Below are positions 34,303-43,566 of a stretch of DNA of 64,000 bases, one piece after another. The notes beneath the pieces were generated by a model. It worked only from the letters and a program-made list of their open reading frames with translations. It did no database searches and was not told where the DNA came from. Where the stretch lies: assembly GCA_029212365.1 (NCBI GenBank), contig JARGOC010000012.1, positions 1-64,000 on the forward strand, in the 5' to 3' direction. Every line of letters starts with the position of its first letter. Positions within the stretch are counted from its first letter, which is position 1. The position numbers and the translations under genes were made by a program. The stretch comes from Roseovarius sp. GTDB taxonomy: Bacteria > Pseudomonadota > Alphaproteobacteria > Rhodobacterales > Rhodobacteraceae.

Positions 34303-35387
34303 CCGGGGCAGCAACAACCGTTCCCTTCGGTGGTGCCTTAGAAGGGGTGCGCGTGGTCGATTTCACAACCCTGCTTCCGGGACCGTTCGCCACTCTTATC
34401 CTTGCCGAGGCGGGGGCGCATGTTACAAAAATCGAAGCACCAGCGGGCGATCCGCTCCGGGCCAATAAACCTCATGTCGATGGCACACCGGTGTCATTCG
34501 CCTTGCTGAACCGTGGCAAGGATTGTCGACGGATGGATCTCAAAGACCCTGGCCAGCGCGCCTCCGCTGAACGCCTGATTCTGGACGCGGATATCGTGGT
34601 AGAGCAATTCCGGCCAGGCGTGATGGACCGTCTCGGACTGGGGTACAAGGCAATGAGCGCGCTTAAGCCCGACCTGATTTATTGCTCGATCACCGGTTAC
34701 GGTCAGAACGGGCCTGACTGTCAACTGGCGGGGCATGACCTGAACTATCTCGCACGTTCCGGCATTTTGTCGCTTGGCGGGGACGGGAAAGGGCATCCGG
34801 TGCTCCCCCCGACCCAGATCGCTGATATCGGTGGCGGTGCCATGCCCGCAGTCGTGAACATTCTTACGGCGCTGCTTCAACGTAACAGGACCGGGCGCGG
34901 GGCGCATCTGGATGTGGCGATGTCTGAAGGTGTTTTGGGCTGGTCACATGGTAGTTTTTCCCGCGCGATTTGCGGTGAGACCGAGCCGGGGCCAGGTTTT
35001 GGCCGCCTGTTCGGTGGCTCGCCACGCTATCAATTATATGAGACCAGAGATGGCCGTTTCCTGTCTGTCGCACCGCTGGAAGAAAAATTCTGGAAAACCT
35101 TTTGCGCGACCATCGGACTGACCCCGGAACGGATTGAAGCGCTGGGCGAGGGCGAAGCACTGATTGGCGAGATTGCGACCATCCTGCAGCAAAAGACCTG
35201 TGAGGACTGGATGGCGCTGTTTCAGGGCAAGGACGTGTGTGTGGAGCCAGTTCGGCGCGTGGACGAAGCGCTGAAGGACGAGCATTTCAATAGCCGTGCT
35301 GTGTTTGACCAGCAGATCGAACTGGCCTCGGGCAAGGTGATCAGCGCCTTGCCGGTGCCGCTTGCGAAGGGTTTGCGGAAATGCTAG
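34299..35387 (+). CDS. CaiB/BaiF family III CoA-transferase
   Basis: A 362-aa family III transferase. VVDFTTLLPGPFAT and KIEAPAGDPLR lie near the N-terminus, NRGKDCRRMDLKD and VEQFRPGVMDRLGLGY follow, and Asp-176 in PTQIADIGGGAM is the expected catalytic carboxylate. Members move CoA between acids or racemise 2-methylacyl-CoA. In this operon it could activate the substrate with CoA from a product acid, saving ATP, or act as an alpha-methylacyl-CoA racemase. It overlaps the thiolase stop as ATGA. At 362 aa it is somewhat shorter than the usual ~400. Confidence 0.82.
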   Translation: MTGAATTVPFGGALEGVRVVDFTTLLPGPFATLILAEAGAHVTKIEAPAGDPLRANKPHVDGTPVSFALLNRGKDCRRMDLKDPGQRASAERLILDADIVVEQFRPGVMDRLGLGYKAMSALKPDLIYCSITGYGQNGPDCQLAGHDLNYLARSGILSLGGDGKGHPVLPPTQIADIGGGAMPAVVNILTALLQRNRTGRGAHLDVAMSEGVLGWSHGSFSRAICGETEPGPGFGRLFGGSPRYQLYETRDGRFLSVAPLEEKFWKTFCATIGLTPERIEALGEGEALIGEIATILQQKTCEDWMALFQGKDVCVEPVRRVDEALKDEHFNSRAVFDQQIELASGKVISALPVPLAKGLRKC

Positions 35388-35411
35388 GCGAAGCCCGCCA
35401 TATGTTATGGG

Positions 35412-35431
35412 TCCGGTTTGATCACACCGGA
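35412..35431. promoter_or_regulatory. Candidate TetR operator palindrome
   Basis: A 20-bp near-palindrome, TCCGGTTTGATCACACCGGA, has a single mismatched pair and is centred on TGATCA. It lies in the gap between the CoA-transferase and the TetR gene, 109 nt before the TetR start. A local autoregulatory operator is the simplest reading. It differs in sequence from the candidate operator of the minus-strand operon, so the two TetR proteins probably do not share sites. Confidence 0.45.
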
Positions 35432-35539
35432 TTTCAACCGCGCGGATTGGTGTTGTATAGTCAGTATAATGGGAGCGGTTAGCACGGTGACGTCGAACCA
35501 CTGCGGCGTGTGTTACCGCCAGAACAGAGTGTTTTGAGC

Positions 35540-36145
35540 ATGGCCAAAGAAGATAAACAAACCACAATCGAGCGCCGCCAGTCCATTCTGGCCGCTGCCG
35601 CGCACCTCTTTTCAACACAAGGGTACTCGGCCACGACGATCCGTCAGATTTCTGAAAAGATTAACATGAAGTCCGGCAGTCTCTATTATCACTTCAGTTC
35701 GAAGGACGAGATCCTGCGGGATGTAGTGATTTATGCTGTTGAAATTACCTCTCATGAGGTTCGCGCGGCTGTTGCCGCGTTGCCGGAGAATGCAGGGCAG
35801 AGGAAAAAAATCGAAGCGGCCATGCAGGCGCACCTCATTGCGTTGCATTCTTATGGCGGATACACTTCTACTAACGTGGGCTATCGATCGGAATCCCCGG
35901 AGGCCGTTCATTCCGCGGTGCGACCGAAGCGCCAGGCTTACAGCGATTTCTGGCATGAAATGCTGTCTGTGGCCCAAGCCGAGGGCGCAATTCATGAAAA
36001 ACTCAATATATCTCTGCTGCGCCCGTTGATACTGGGGACAATGAACCGGACCGTTGACTGGTATGACGTCAATCGTGGCAGTATCGACGAATTGTTCGAA
36101 ACAGTCAAAACGATGGTAGGTGGCATTTGGGTTTCTGATGTATAG
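35540..36145 (+). CDS. TetR/AcrR-family transcriptional regulator
   Basis: Regulator of 201 aa: HTH AAHLFSTQGYSATTIRQIS then MKSGSLYYHFSSKDEIL, the form with SLYYHFxSKxEIL typical of TetR proteins of lipid and CoA-ester catabolism. The C-terminal half contains TETR_C-like helices ending VKTMVGGIWVSDV. It is the last gene of the plus-strand operon region, 152 nt after the CoA-transferase gene, and a palindrome lies in that gap. A repressor responding to an acyl-CoA intermediate is the likely role. Confidence 0.87.
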   Translation: MAKEDKQTTIERRQSILAAAAHLFSTQGYSATTIRQISEKINMKSGSLYYHFSSKDEILRDVVIYAVEITSHEVRAAVAALPENAGQRKKIEAAMQAHLIALHSYGGYTSTNVGYRSESPEAVHSAVRPKRQAYSDFWHEMLSVAQAEGAIHEKLNISLLRPLILGTMNRTVDWYDVNRGSIDELFETVKTMVGGIWVSDV

Positions 36146-36281
36146 AAATACAGTGGGTGGTGTCAGAACAATGCGAACCAGTCGCTACTGATGATTGTCT
36201 GACGTCAGCGCCTATGGGTCCCAATAGGGTCATTTGCTAAGAGAGGGTTTGTTGCTCATCGTAACCACTGAGGAGTGGACG

Positions 36282-36626
36282 ATGAGAAAGACAACGAAGA
36301 GCCCTGGCGAGAAGATCTTCAAAGATATTAAGCGCGCCACGCGCAAGCATTATTCATCTGAAGAGAAGATCAGGATCGTATTGGATGGCCTGCGTGGCGA
36401 AGACAGCATCGCGGAGCTGTGTCGCCGTGAGGGGATCTCGCAGGGCATCTATTACAAGTGGTCCAAGGACTTCATGGAGGCCGGCAAGAAGCGTCTAGCG
36501 GGTGATACGGCACGCGCGGCGAACACTGACGAGGTGAAAGAGCTGCGCCGCGAGGCAAAGGACCTCACTGCGACAAGGTCTTTCACCTGCGAGTTCTATG
36601 ACCTTATGGCGACGCCGCCCGAATAA
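36282..36626 (+). pseudogene. IS3-family orfA relic
   Basis: The frame begins MRKTTKSPGEKIFKDI and contains HYSSEEKIRIVLDGLRGED and LCRREGISQGIYYKWSKDF, an OrfA helix-turn-helix of the IS3 family, with GAGG before the ATG. After REAKDLTATRSF the normal coiled-coil tail is replaced by unrelated residues and no orfB follows. It is thus a truncated element at the right border of the catabolic block. Confidence 0.85.
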
Positions 36627-36758
36627 TTGCGATAGCCGACAGGCCAACCAAACGTCCAATGACCTTAACTACGTCAAGGAAAAATAGGCACAAAAGTAGG
36701 CACGCCACTCCCGGTGATAAATATTACTAAATAGAAGCAACGGTATGATTGAGTTTTG

Positions 36759-36848
36759 TGGCGGAGACGAAGGGATTCGAACCCTCGAGACCCTTCCGGG
36801 CCTACTCCCTTAGCAGGGGAGCGCCTTCGACCACTCGGCCACGTCTCC
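36759..36848 (-). tRNA. tRNA-Ser (anticodon GCT)
   Basis: Minus-strand cloverleaf of 90 nt including an encoded CCA (36759-36761). The acceptor stem is GGAGACG/CGTCTCC, the D-arm contains GTGGCCGAGTGG, the anticodon arm is CTCCC-CTGCTAA-GGGAG with anticodon GCT, a long variable arm follows as expected of class II serine tRNAs, and the T-arm has GGTTCGAATCC. The 3' end faces the IS relic and catabolic operons, the usual orientation for island integration at a tRNA. Confidence 0.96.
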
Positions 36849-37050
36849 GCTGGTCGGTTTATCTGCGCATGTGGGGCGTGACAAGCCGAAATTGGAACCA
36901 TGTTGGTAAAACTGGTGAAAGGTTTTGTGCCTAAGCTCTGCCTACCCGCTAACGGGCGTCAAAAACGCGATCATACTGGGGGCAATGGCAGCAGCGCCTT
37001 TTTCCCGCATGTGGTTTGTCATCGCTTTGGAGAGGTAGGCCCGATACGTT

Positions 37051-38148
37051 TTAGGTGTTGAACAGAAAATGCATCACATCGCCGTCTTTGACGATATACC
37101 CTTTGCCTTCGGCCCGCATTTTGCCGGCATCCTTGGCGCCCTGTTCGCCATTGCAGGCGATGAAATCATCATAGGCAATGGTTTCGGCCCGGATGAAGCC
37201 CTTCTCAAAATCGCCGTGGATCACCCCGGCGGATTTGGGGGCAGAGGTGCCGGCGGGGATTGTCCAGGCGCGCGCCTCTTTGGGGCCGACGGTGAAGTAG
37301 GTTTCCAGGTGCAAAAGCTCGTATCCGGCACGGATCAGACGGTCTAGCCCGGCCTCGCTCAGGCCCATTTCCTCAAGGAACATGTCCGCTTCATCGGCCT
37401 CAAGCTGGCTGATTTCTTCTTCAATCTGGGCTGAGATAACCACGGCTGCGGCGCCTTGCTCGGCGGCCATTTCAAAAACGCGCGCGGAATGGGCGTTGCC
37501 ATCGGCTGCGCTGGCCTCATCGACGTTGCAGACATAGAGGATGGGTTTGGTGGTCAGGAGTTGCAGCAGCTTCCAGGCCTTGGCATCATCATCTGACACC
37601 TCAACTGTGCGGGCCGGTTGGCCTTCTTCCAGCACGGCCTGAGCGCTGGCCAGCAAGCGGTCTTGTTGCTGGGCGTCTTTGTCGTTGCCTTTGAGTTTGC
37701 GCACCAAACCAGCACGGCGCTTTTCGATGCTTTCCAGATCTGAGAGCATCAATTCGGTTTCGATCACCTCGGCATCTGCCACAGGATCAACGCGGCCTTC
37801 AACATGGGTCACGTCACCATCTTCAAAGCAGCGCAATACATGGGCGATGGCATCGACTTCGCGGATATTGGCCAAAAACTGGTTGCCCAGGCCTTCGCCC
37901 TGGCTGGCCCCTTTGACGAGGCCCGCGATATCCACAAAGGTCATGCGCGTCGGGATGATCTGCTTGGAGCCCGCAATGGCCGCCAGTTTGTCCAGCCGGG
38001 CATCGGGCACAGAGACTTCGCCAACGTTCGGTTCGATCGTGCAGAACGGAAAGTTGGCGGCCTGTGCGGCGGCCGTTTTGGTCAGCGCGTTAAAAAGCGT
38101 GGACTTGCCAACATTGGGCAGGCCAACGATCCCCATTTTGAAACCCAT
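37051..38148 (-). CDS. ychF: Redox-regulated ATPase/GTPase YchF (Obg family)
   Basis: A 365-aa protein, the expected size for YchF. It starts [23 protein letters not shown] with the P-loop GLPNVGKS at about residues 8-15; the switch region has [20 protein letters not shown], then the NKxE-type specificity motif is altered to YVCNVDE as in YchF, which prefers ATP. The C-terminal TGS domain ends [13 protein letters not shown] and [11 protein letters not shown]. It binds ribosomes and is linked to the oxidative stress response. I set the start at 38148 (ATG); upstream extension to 38229 is not conserved in the family. Confidence 0.95.
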   Translation of the reverse strand: MGFKMGIVGLPNVGKSTLFNALTKTAAAQAANFPFCTIEPNVGEVSVPDARLDKLAAIAGSKQIIPTRMTFVDIAGLVKGASQGEGLGNQFLANIREVDAIAHVLRCFEDGDVTHVEGRVDPVADAEVIETELMLSDLESIEKRRAGLVRKLKGNDKDAQQQDRLLASAQAVLEEGQPARTVEVSDDDAKAWKLLQLLTTKPILYVCNVDEASAADGNAHSARVFEMAAEQGAAAVVISAQIEEEISQLEADEADMFLEEMGLSEAGLDRLIRAGYELLHLETYFTVGPKEARAWTIPAGTSAPKSAGVIHGDFEKGFIRAETIAYDDFIACNGEQGAKDAGKMRAEGKGYIVKDGDVMHFLFNT

Positions 38149-38299
38149 GATGCACCTCACAGCTCTGGTCAGCGCTGCTTCTATGGGCAGGGTGGCTGGG
38201 ACGCAAGCATGGGTTTGGCCGAAAGGCAATGATCCAACAGTGCTGGCGCCCGCTGTCGGCCTTTGGTTTTTTGTCCGGGCGCTGAAAGCTTGGTCGTAT

Positions 38300-39127
38300 T
38301 TACCCCATTTGGCGAACTGCCCCTGACACTTCTACGGGTAGGCCTTGCCCTGCTTGCGCGGCTACATAGAGCCGCGAGGGGTGGCCTGCTTCGGCGCCCT
38401 GAAGCACCTCAAACGGCGCATCCTGATCATGTGCGTCCCGCAAATAGCCTGCCAATGCGGCAGCGGCTGCCCCGGTGGCCGGGTCTTCATACACCCCGTG
38501 CCCGGCAAAGGCGTTGCGGCTGTGGATGCGGTCTGGGGATTCGCGCCAAATCAGGTTGATGGTGACCAACCCATGGGCCTGCATCAATGCGGCCCCGGCC
38601 TCAAAATCATACAGCATGGTTTGCAACATGCCGTGGCGGGCCAGAGCAATGACCAAGTGCTGCGCCCCGCCATGCACCATTGCAGGTGGCACAGAGGGGT
38701 CAAGATCATCCTCAACCAGGCCAAATAACGCCAAAGCATCGGCCTTCAACGCCGGGTCGGGGGCTGCATAAGACGTGTTGGGCGACACCAATTGCGCGCC
38801 CCATGCGCCATCTTCTTCATAGGCGGTGACAGAAATGGACGCGTCATTCAGCTCCAGTTGATAGGCTCCTGCGCCGTGCGCGGCCCCCAATGCAGCCCCG
38901 AGGGCAATTGTGGCATGGCCACAAAACGGTACTTCTGCTTGAGGCGCGAAATACCTCACGCGAAACCCGTTTGGTGTGGGGGCTGCAAAGGCCGTTTCAG
39001 AATACCCCACTTGCGTGGCTACGTCTTGCATTTGTTTTGCATCGGGCAGGGGGTCACACAAGACAACTCCGGCAGGGTTGCCACCTTTGCCATTGCGGGT
39101 GAACGAGGCCAGTCTTTGAACATTCAT
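38300..39127 (-). CDS. PhzF-family isomerase/epimerase-like protein
   Basis: A 275-aa member of the PhzF/diaminopimelate-epimerase fold: [15 protein letters not shown] at the N-terminus, the catalytic Glu in GYSETAFAA (about residue 44), [20 protein letters not shown], and the C-terminal half-domain [20 protein letters not shown]. The fold isomerises small amino or keto acids, but the substrate of most members is unknown. GGGAGA precedes the ATG. It is divergent from trpA with a 180-nt shared intergenic region. Confidence 0.88.
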   Translation of the reverse strand: MNVQRLASFTRNGKGGNPAGVVLCDPLPDAKQMQDVATQVGYSETAFAAPTPNGFRVRYFAPQAEVPFCGHATIALGAALGAAHGAGAYQLELNDASISVTAYEEDGAWGAQLVSPNTSYAAPDPALKADALALFGLVEDDLDPSVPPAMVHGGAQHLVIALARHGMLQTMLYDFEAGAALMQAHGLVTINLIWRESPDRIHSRNAFAGHGVYEDPATGAAAAALAGYLRDAHDQDAPFEVLQGAEAGHPSRLYVAAQAGQGLPVEVSGAVRQMG

Positions 39128-39307
39128 GCGATCTCTCCCGCTGCATGGCGCTAAAATTGGGTAGCCTCAATGCATTTGCAAATTGTAAATTGTGGGCCAT
39201 TCCATCGCGGAATCGAATGTTGGGGGCGGGAAAATCCACCACCTGCCATTGATTTTCCCTGGTCTGTGCCGCAAAGGGATACTCCAAAGCACGAAGGGGT
39301 TCGCCAG

Positions 39308-40099
39308 ATGACACGCATCGATGCAAAATTCGCAGATCTCAAGGCGCGAGGCAAAAAGGCCTTTGTGGCGTATGTCATGGCGGGTGATCCGGATTATGAC
39401 GCCTCGCTTGAGCTGGTCAAAGGCTTGCCCGGTGCGGGGGTGGATGTGATCGAACTGGGCGTGCCCTTCACGGACCCGATGGCCGATGGGCCCACCATTC
39501 AACTGGCAGGGCAACGGGCGCTGGCCAGCGGTATGACATTGCAACGTACGCTGGATTTGGCCCGCGAGTTTCGCAAAAATGATGATACCACCCCGATTGT
39601 GATGATGGGCTATTACAACCCGATCTATAATCGCGGCGTTGAGACCTTTCTAAATGACGCCAAAGAGGCGGGCATCGACGGGTTGATTGTGGTTGATCTG
39701 CCCCCTGAGGAAGATGACGAGCTGTGCATCCCAGCGCAGGCCGCAGGGCTGAACTTTATCCGGCTGGCGACACCCACGACGGATGACAAGCGCCTGCCCA
39801 AAGTGCTGCAAAACACCTCTGGTTTTGTCTATTATGTTTCCATCACTGGGATCACCGGTGCTGCCGCTGCCGAGGCCACAGATGTTGGCCCCGAAGTGGC
39901 GCGTATCAAAAGCAAGACCGACTTGCCTGTGATCGTGGGGTTTGGCATCCGCACGCCTGAAACCTCGCGCTCTATTGCCTCGGTGGCAGATGGGGCTGTG
40001 GTCGGATCGGCCATTGTGGCGATGATAGGTGACGGCAAGCCGGTGGATGAGGTGCTGAGCTTCGTTAAATCTCTGGCTGACGGGGCACATGCCGCCTGA
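39308..40099 (+). CDS. trpA: Tryptophan synthase alpha chain
   Basis: TrpA of 263 aa, the standard length. It shows [20 protein letters not shown], the catalytic Glu in [19 protein letters not shown] with the Asp ten residues on, [27 protein letters not shown] and VGFGIRTPE. It makes indole from indole-3-glycerol phosphate and passes it to TrpB. No trpB is in the window, so trpA stands alone here, as is usual in this group. ATG 39308 fixes the N-terminus at MTRIDAKF. Confidence 0.95.
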   Translation: MTRIDAKFADLKARGKKAFVAYVMAGDPDYDASLELVKGLPGAGVDVIELGVPFTDPMADGPTIQLAGQRALASGMTLQRTLDLAREFRKNDDTTPIVMMGYYNPIYNRGVETFLNDAKEAGIDGLIVVDLPPEEDDELCIPAQAAGLNFIRLATPTTDDKRLPKVLQNTSGFVYYVSITGITGAAAAEATDVGPEVARIKSKTDLPVIVGFGIRTPETSRSIASVADGAVVGSAIVAMIGDGKPVDEVLSFVKSLADGAHAA

Positions 40100-40171
40100 G
40101 GCAAAACGCACGTTGCCAGCCGGTGGATGAATTGGTAATTTAATCTAACCAATGCAACCAAAGGCTCTGCC

Positions 40172-41335
40172 ATGCCCGTGATCACCTGTATCGAAGACCT
40201 GCGTCGTATCTATGAACGCCGTGCACCGCGGATGTTCTATGACTATGCGGAATCCGGCAGTTGGACGGAACAGACGTTCCGCGAAAACACCAGCGATTTC
40301 AGTGATATATATCTGCGCCAACGGGTGGCGGTGGATATGTCGGGGCGCTCAACCGCCAGCCAGATGATCGGGCAGGACGTGGCGATGCCTGTGGCGCTGG
40401 CCCCTGTTGGGCTGACCGGAATGCAAGCGGCAGATGGCGAGATCAAAGCGGCGCGTGCCGCTGAGAAATTTGGCGTGCCGTTTACGCTGTCTACCATGTC
40501 GATCTGCTCGATTGAGGATGTGGCCGAGAACACCAGCAAGCCGTTTTGGATGCAGGTTTACACGCTGAAAGACGATGATTTTATGCAGCGGTTGTTTGAT
40601 CGCGCCAAAGCCGCCAAATGCTCGGCGGCCATGATTACGGTGGATTTGCAGGTGATGGGCCAGCGACACAAGGACTTGAAGAACGGCCTGTCGGCCCCGC
40701 CCAAACTAACGGCGAAATCACTGGCCAATATGATGACCAAAGTGCAATGGGGCCTTGGCATGCTGGGCACCAAACGGCGCTTTTTTGGCAATATCGTGGG
40801 GCATGCCAAAGGCGTGACGGATCCCTCATCGTTGACCACCTGGACAGCCGAGGCCTTTGACCCCGCGCTTGATTGGGATCGTATCCGCCAGTTTCGCAAA
40901 ATGTGGGAGGGCCCGCTGATCATCAAAGGCATCCTTGATCCGCGTGACGCCGTTGAGGCGCTCAATGTCGGCGCTGACGCTATCATTGTGTCCAACCACG
41001 GCGGGCGTCAACTGGATGGTGCTCTGTCCGCCATCCGTGCCTTGCCCGCCATCATGGATGCGGTTGGTGACAAGATCGAGGTGCATCTGGACAGCGGGAT
41101 CCGCTCGGGTCAGGATGTGCTCAAGGCTTTGGCTATGGGGGCAAAAGGCACCTACATCGGCCGCGCCTTTGTCTATGGGCTGGGCGCGATGGGTGAGGCC
41201 GGTGTCACCAAGGCGCTGGAGGTGATCCACAATGAGCTGGATGTGTCGATGGCGTTGTGTGGGCGCCGCGATGTCACGACGCTAGACCGCGATATCCTGA
41301 TGATCCCCAAGGGGTTTGAAGGCGACTGGCAGTGA
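40172..41335 (+). CDS. lldD: FMN-dependent alpha-hydroxy-acid dehydrogenase (LldD-like)
   Basis: A 387-aa flavoprotein. The family fingerprints are PRMFYDYAESGSW (N-terminal Tyr), ALAPVGLTGMQAADGE, MQVYTLKDD, ITVDLQVMGQRHKD and the catalytic-histidine motif SNHGGRQLDG (about residues 273-282), then DSGIRSGQDVLKALAMGA. L-lactate dehydrogenase (quinone) is the best-known member and the gene has the LldD length, but mandelate or glycolate oxidation cannot be excluded. It follows trpA by 72 nt on the same strand. Confidence 0.83.
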   Translation: MPVITCIEDLRRIYERRAPRMFYDYAESGSWTEQTFRENTSDFSDIYLRQRVAVDMSGRSTASQMIGQDVAMPVALAPVGLTGMQAADGEIKAARAAEKFGVPFTLSTMSICSIEDVAENTSKPFWMQVYTLKDDDFMQRLFDRAKAAKCSAAMITVDLQVMGQRHKDLKNGLSAPPKLTAKSLANMMTKVQWGLGMLGTKRRFFGNIVGHAKGVTDPSSLTTWTAEAFDPALDWDRIRQFRKMWEGPLIIKGILDPRDAVEALNVGADAIIVSNHGGRQLDGALSAIRALPAIMDAVGDKIEVHLDSGIRSGQDVLKALAMGAKGTYIGRAFVYGLGAMGEAGVTKALEVIHNELDVSMALCGRRDVTTLDRDILMIPKGFEGDWQ

Positions 41336-41515
41336 TCCGCTCTTGAGCGCAAGCCGCCAGGCGGCTATCCTGATCTCAGGCCTGACCCGGGCCTCCCCCC
41401 TCCGACCGGGGCAGCATCTGACATGCAGGGGCATTTCATGACACGCAAACCCCATTGTCCGGGCCATAGCGTAACGGAGGGACCGCCAAATCAGCCCGTT
41501 TCAGGAGGTTTCCTT

Positions 41516-42232
41516 ATGAAGCTGTCGCTTCCCATATTCCGTCTAAAACGCACCGCAAAGACCCTGTCCCGAGACACCGACATTCCTCTGCACAAAGCTC
41601 TTGATCAGGTCGCCCGGTCTGAGGGTTTTCGCAGTTGGAGCCAACTGGCGGCAAAATGCACTACGAAACCTGCCGCAAAACAACTGCTGAACGCCTTTGC
41701 GCCCGGTGATCTGGTACTTCTAGCCGCGCGCCCTGAACACGGCAAAACCATGCTTAGCCTTGATCTTCTCTCTCAGGCGGCTGCAATTTCATGCCCCGCA
41801 CATTTCTTCACGCTGGAGTATAATGACGAGGCGGCCACCCGTGCCCTTAACTCTCGAAACGCAAAAGGCGTGGTGCTGGACACATCCAACGACATCTGCG
41901 CCGATCACATCATCACCGTCCTCAACGGCATCAAAGGCGCTGTGGCTGCTATCGACTACATGCAATTGCTGGACCAGAAACGCAGTCACCCTCCTCTTGC
42001 AGACCAGATGGCTGTGCTCAAACTCTTTGCCTTAGACACAGGCGCAATCCTGATCTTCACCGCGCAGATTGACCGCAGTTTTGACCAGAAAAACCGCCCG
42101 ATGCCAGAGGTTCAGGACCTACGTCTGCCCAACCCGGTAAACCTTGGAATAATCGACAAAATCTGCTTTTTGCACAACGGTCAATTGCAGCTTGCAAACC
42201 CAAGCATGCCCAGCAGTAAAACAGGGTGTTAG
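41516..42232 (+). CDS. Small stand-alone DnaB-helicase-like ATPase
   Basis: A 238-aa RecA/DnaB-core protein. An N-terminal helical region (MKLSLPIFRLKRTAKTLSRD, then IPLHKALDQVARSEGFRSWSQLAA) is followed by an ATPase core: a degenerate P-loop LLAARPEHGKTMLSLDLL (about 68-85), FFTLEY, VAAIDYMQLLDQKR as Walker B and IFTAQIDRS as the sensor strand. The first Gly of the classic GxxxxGKT is Ala. Similar short proteins occur in Rhodobacterales and are annotated as DNA helicases, but the primase-interaction domain of DnaB is absent, so the job is unknown. CAGGAGG lies 7 nt before the ATG. Confidence 0.7.
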   Translation: MKLSLPIFRLKRTAKTLSRDTDIPLHKALDQVARSEGFRSWSQLAAKCTTKPAAKQLLNAFAPGDLVLLAARPEHGKTMLSLDLLSQAAAISCPAHFFTLEYNDEAATRALNSRNAKGVVLDTSNDICADHIITVLNGIKGAVAAIDYMQLLDQKRSHPPLADQMAVLKLFALDTGAILIFTAQIDRSFDQKNRPMPEVQDLRLPNPVNLGIIDKICFLHNGQLQLANPSMPSSKTGC

Positions 42233-42642
42233 AGTTTAAGGCCTAAAGTCAGTATCGGGTCACGGGCGATGGTTTCATGCACCCAGCCGGTTAGCTGGCC
42301 GAAGGCCCCGGCCATCGTCAGCCCCTCCCTCGGGTTGGCGATATGTCTTATCGACGCGCGTCTATTGTTCTTATGGATTGACTTTGCGACCATAAAGCAC
42401 TTCGCGACTACAGTCTGTTCGCCAGTCCACGTGCTGACGTTGGCTTCTGGTTGATGGATTGTGGTTAAGGGTAGATTCACATGCATGCCAACCTTTACAG
42501 CCGCAGTCTATTCGCAGTCATCCAAGATGAACAGAACACCCTAAGAATCCGCTTCCCAAACCCCGCATTCCGGTCTATACGCGCGCATTCACGCGGGGAC
42601 TACAGCCTTGGAGGAGCCCCGCCTTACATATGGAGAATACAC
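42233..42642. other. Intergenic stretch; weak minus-strand reading frame
   Basis: A minus-strand frame of 85 codons (42229-42486) reads ANPREGLTMAGAFGQLTGW near its end, which looks somewhat like real protein. It has no recognisable family, and its 3' end touches the end of the ATPase gene. It could be a gene relic. On the plus strand the rplY leader occupies the rest; GGAGG-like sequence at 42610-42614 is too far from the rplY ATG to decide its start. Confidence 0.3.
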
Positions 42643-43302
42643 ATGGCTGGAGAAATACCTGATCTTCACGCCCAGGAACGCACGGGGACAGGCAAGGGCG
42701 CCGCTCGTGCAGCACGCCGCGAAGGCATGGTTCCGGGGATCGTTTTTGGGGGTGATGTTGATCCGTTGGCGATCAACATTCCGTTCAACGTTCTGCTGAA
42801 AAAGCTGAAGGCTGGTCGGTTTAAATCGACGTTGTTCAACCTCAAGGTTGATGGCCACGACGACGTGCGGGTGATTTGCCGTGACGTACAGCGCGATGTG
42901 GTCAAAGATTTGCCCACGCACCTTGATCTGATGCGTCTGCGCCGCAACACCAAAATCAACCTCTTCATCCCGGTCGAATTCACCGGTGAAGATGAATGCC
43001 CGGGTCTGACCCGCGGTGGCGTTGTGACGGTTGTGCGTAACGAGATTGATTTGGTTGTTACTGCGGGTGATATCCCTGAGGTCATCAAAGTCAGCCTTGC
43101 TGGTCTGGACATTGGCGACAACGTCACCATCTCGGACATCACGTTGCCAGAAGGCGCCACGCCCACGATTGATCGTGATTTCGTGATCTGTAACGTGACC
43201 GCACCTTCGGCCTTGAAATCTGAGGATGACGAGGACGACGATGCGGATGTCGAAGTGCCAACTGTTGGCGAAGACGAAGCAGCAGAGGGCAGCGAAGATT
43301 AA
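42643..43302 (+). CDS. rplY: 50S ribosomal protein L25/general stress protein Ctc
   Basis: A 219-aa L25 of the long (Ctc/TL5) form: an N-terminal 5S-rRNA-binding domain ([23 protein letters not shown]) and a C-terminal beta domain, ending in an acidic tail ([11 protein letters not shown], then [11 protein letters not shown]). It binds 5S rRNA in the central protuberance. ATG 42643 gives the conserved start MAGEIPDL. A terminator follows 30 nt after the stop. Confidence 0.95.
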   Translation: MAGEIPDLHAQERTGTGKGAARAARREGMVPGIVFGGDVDPLAINIPFNVLLKKLKAGRFKSTLFNLKVDGHDDVRVICRDVQRDVVKDLPTHLDLMRLRRNTKINLFIPVEFTGEDECPGLTRGGVVTVVRNEIDLVVTAGDIPEVIKVSLAGLDIGDNVTISDITLPEGATPTIDRDFVICNVTAPSALKSEDDEDDDADVEVPTVGEDEAAEGSED

Positions 43303-43332
43303 TCTTCCTTGCTTGTTTGTTTGAGAGTTTAG

Positions 43333-43362
43333 AAAAGGCGTGCCTTAGCGGGCGCGCCTTTT
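43333..43362 (+). terminator. Rho-independent terminator after rplY
   Basis: The arms AAAAGGCGTGC (43333-43343) and GCGCGCCTTTT (43352-43362) form an 11-bp stem with one G-T pair and an 8-nt loop, ending in a short T-run. It lies 30 nt after rplY. The A-rich left arm means it may also work weakly in the other direction for the FkbM-type gene transcribed towards it. Confidence 0.85.
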
Positions 43363-43370
43363 CCCATGCA

Positions 43371-43566
43371 ATGACCCCTCGCGTTTGGCCTTGCAGGAAA
43401 TGCCATGAGCGCGCCAGCTTGAGCTGGGTTGAGGGCCATTGCCCGCAAATTGCGGCGAATATGGGAAACAAGGAAGAAGGCGGCCGTAACATCAGGTGTG
43501 GTCTGTATTCGCAGCTATGGCGACCGTGCGGCGCAGATCTTACAGGCACAATGCCAAGCCCCTGGG
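43371..43566. other. Gene-free stretch between converging genes
   Basis: Between the rplY terminator and the end of the FkbM-type gene I see no supported coding region or RNA gene. Confidence 0.5.

Noticed and set aside
15976..35387. Steroid or bile-acid degradation as the pathway
   Set aside because: Paired dehydrogenases and MaoC are shared with steroid pathways, but no ring-degradation genes (KstD, HsaA-D, KshA) are present and BadH/BadI/PimC/PimD-like genes fit alicyclic acids better.
36674..36901. Minus-strand frame running through tRNA-Ser, ending GSGVPTFVPIF
   Set aside because: It spans the tRNA itself. The last residues recall the start of some tRNA-linked integrase regions, but the stretch is too short to call an integrase remnant.
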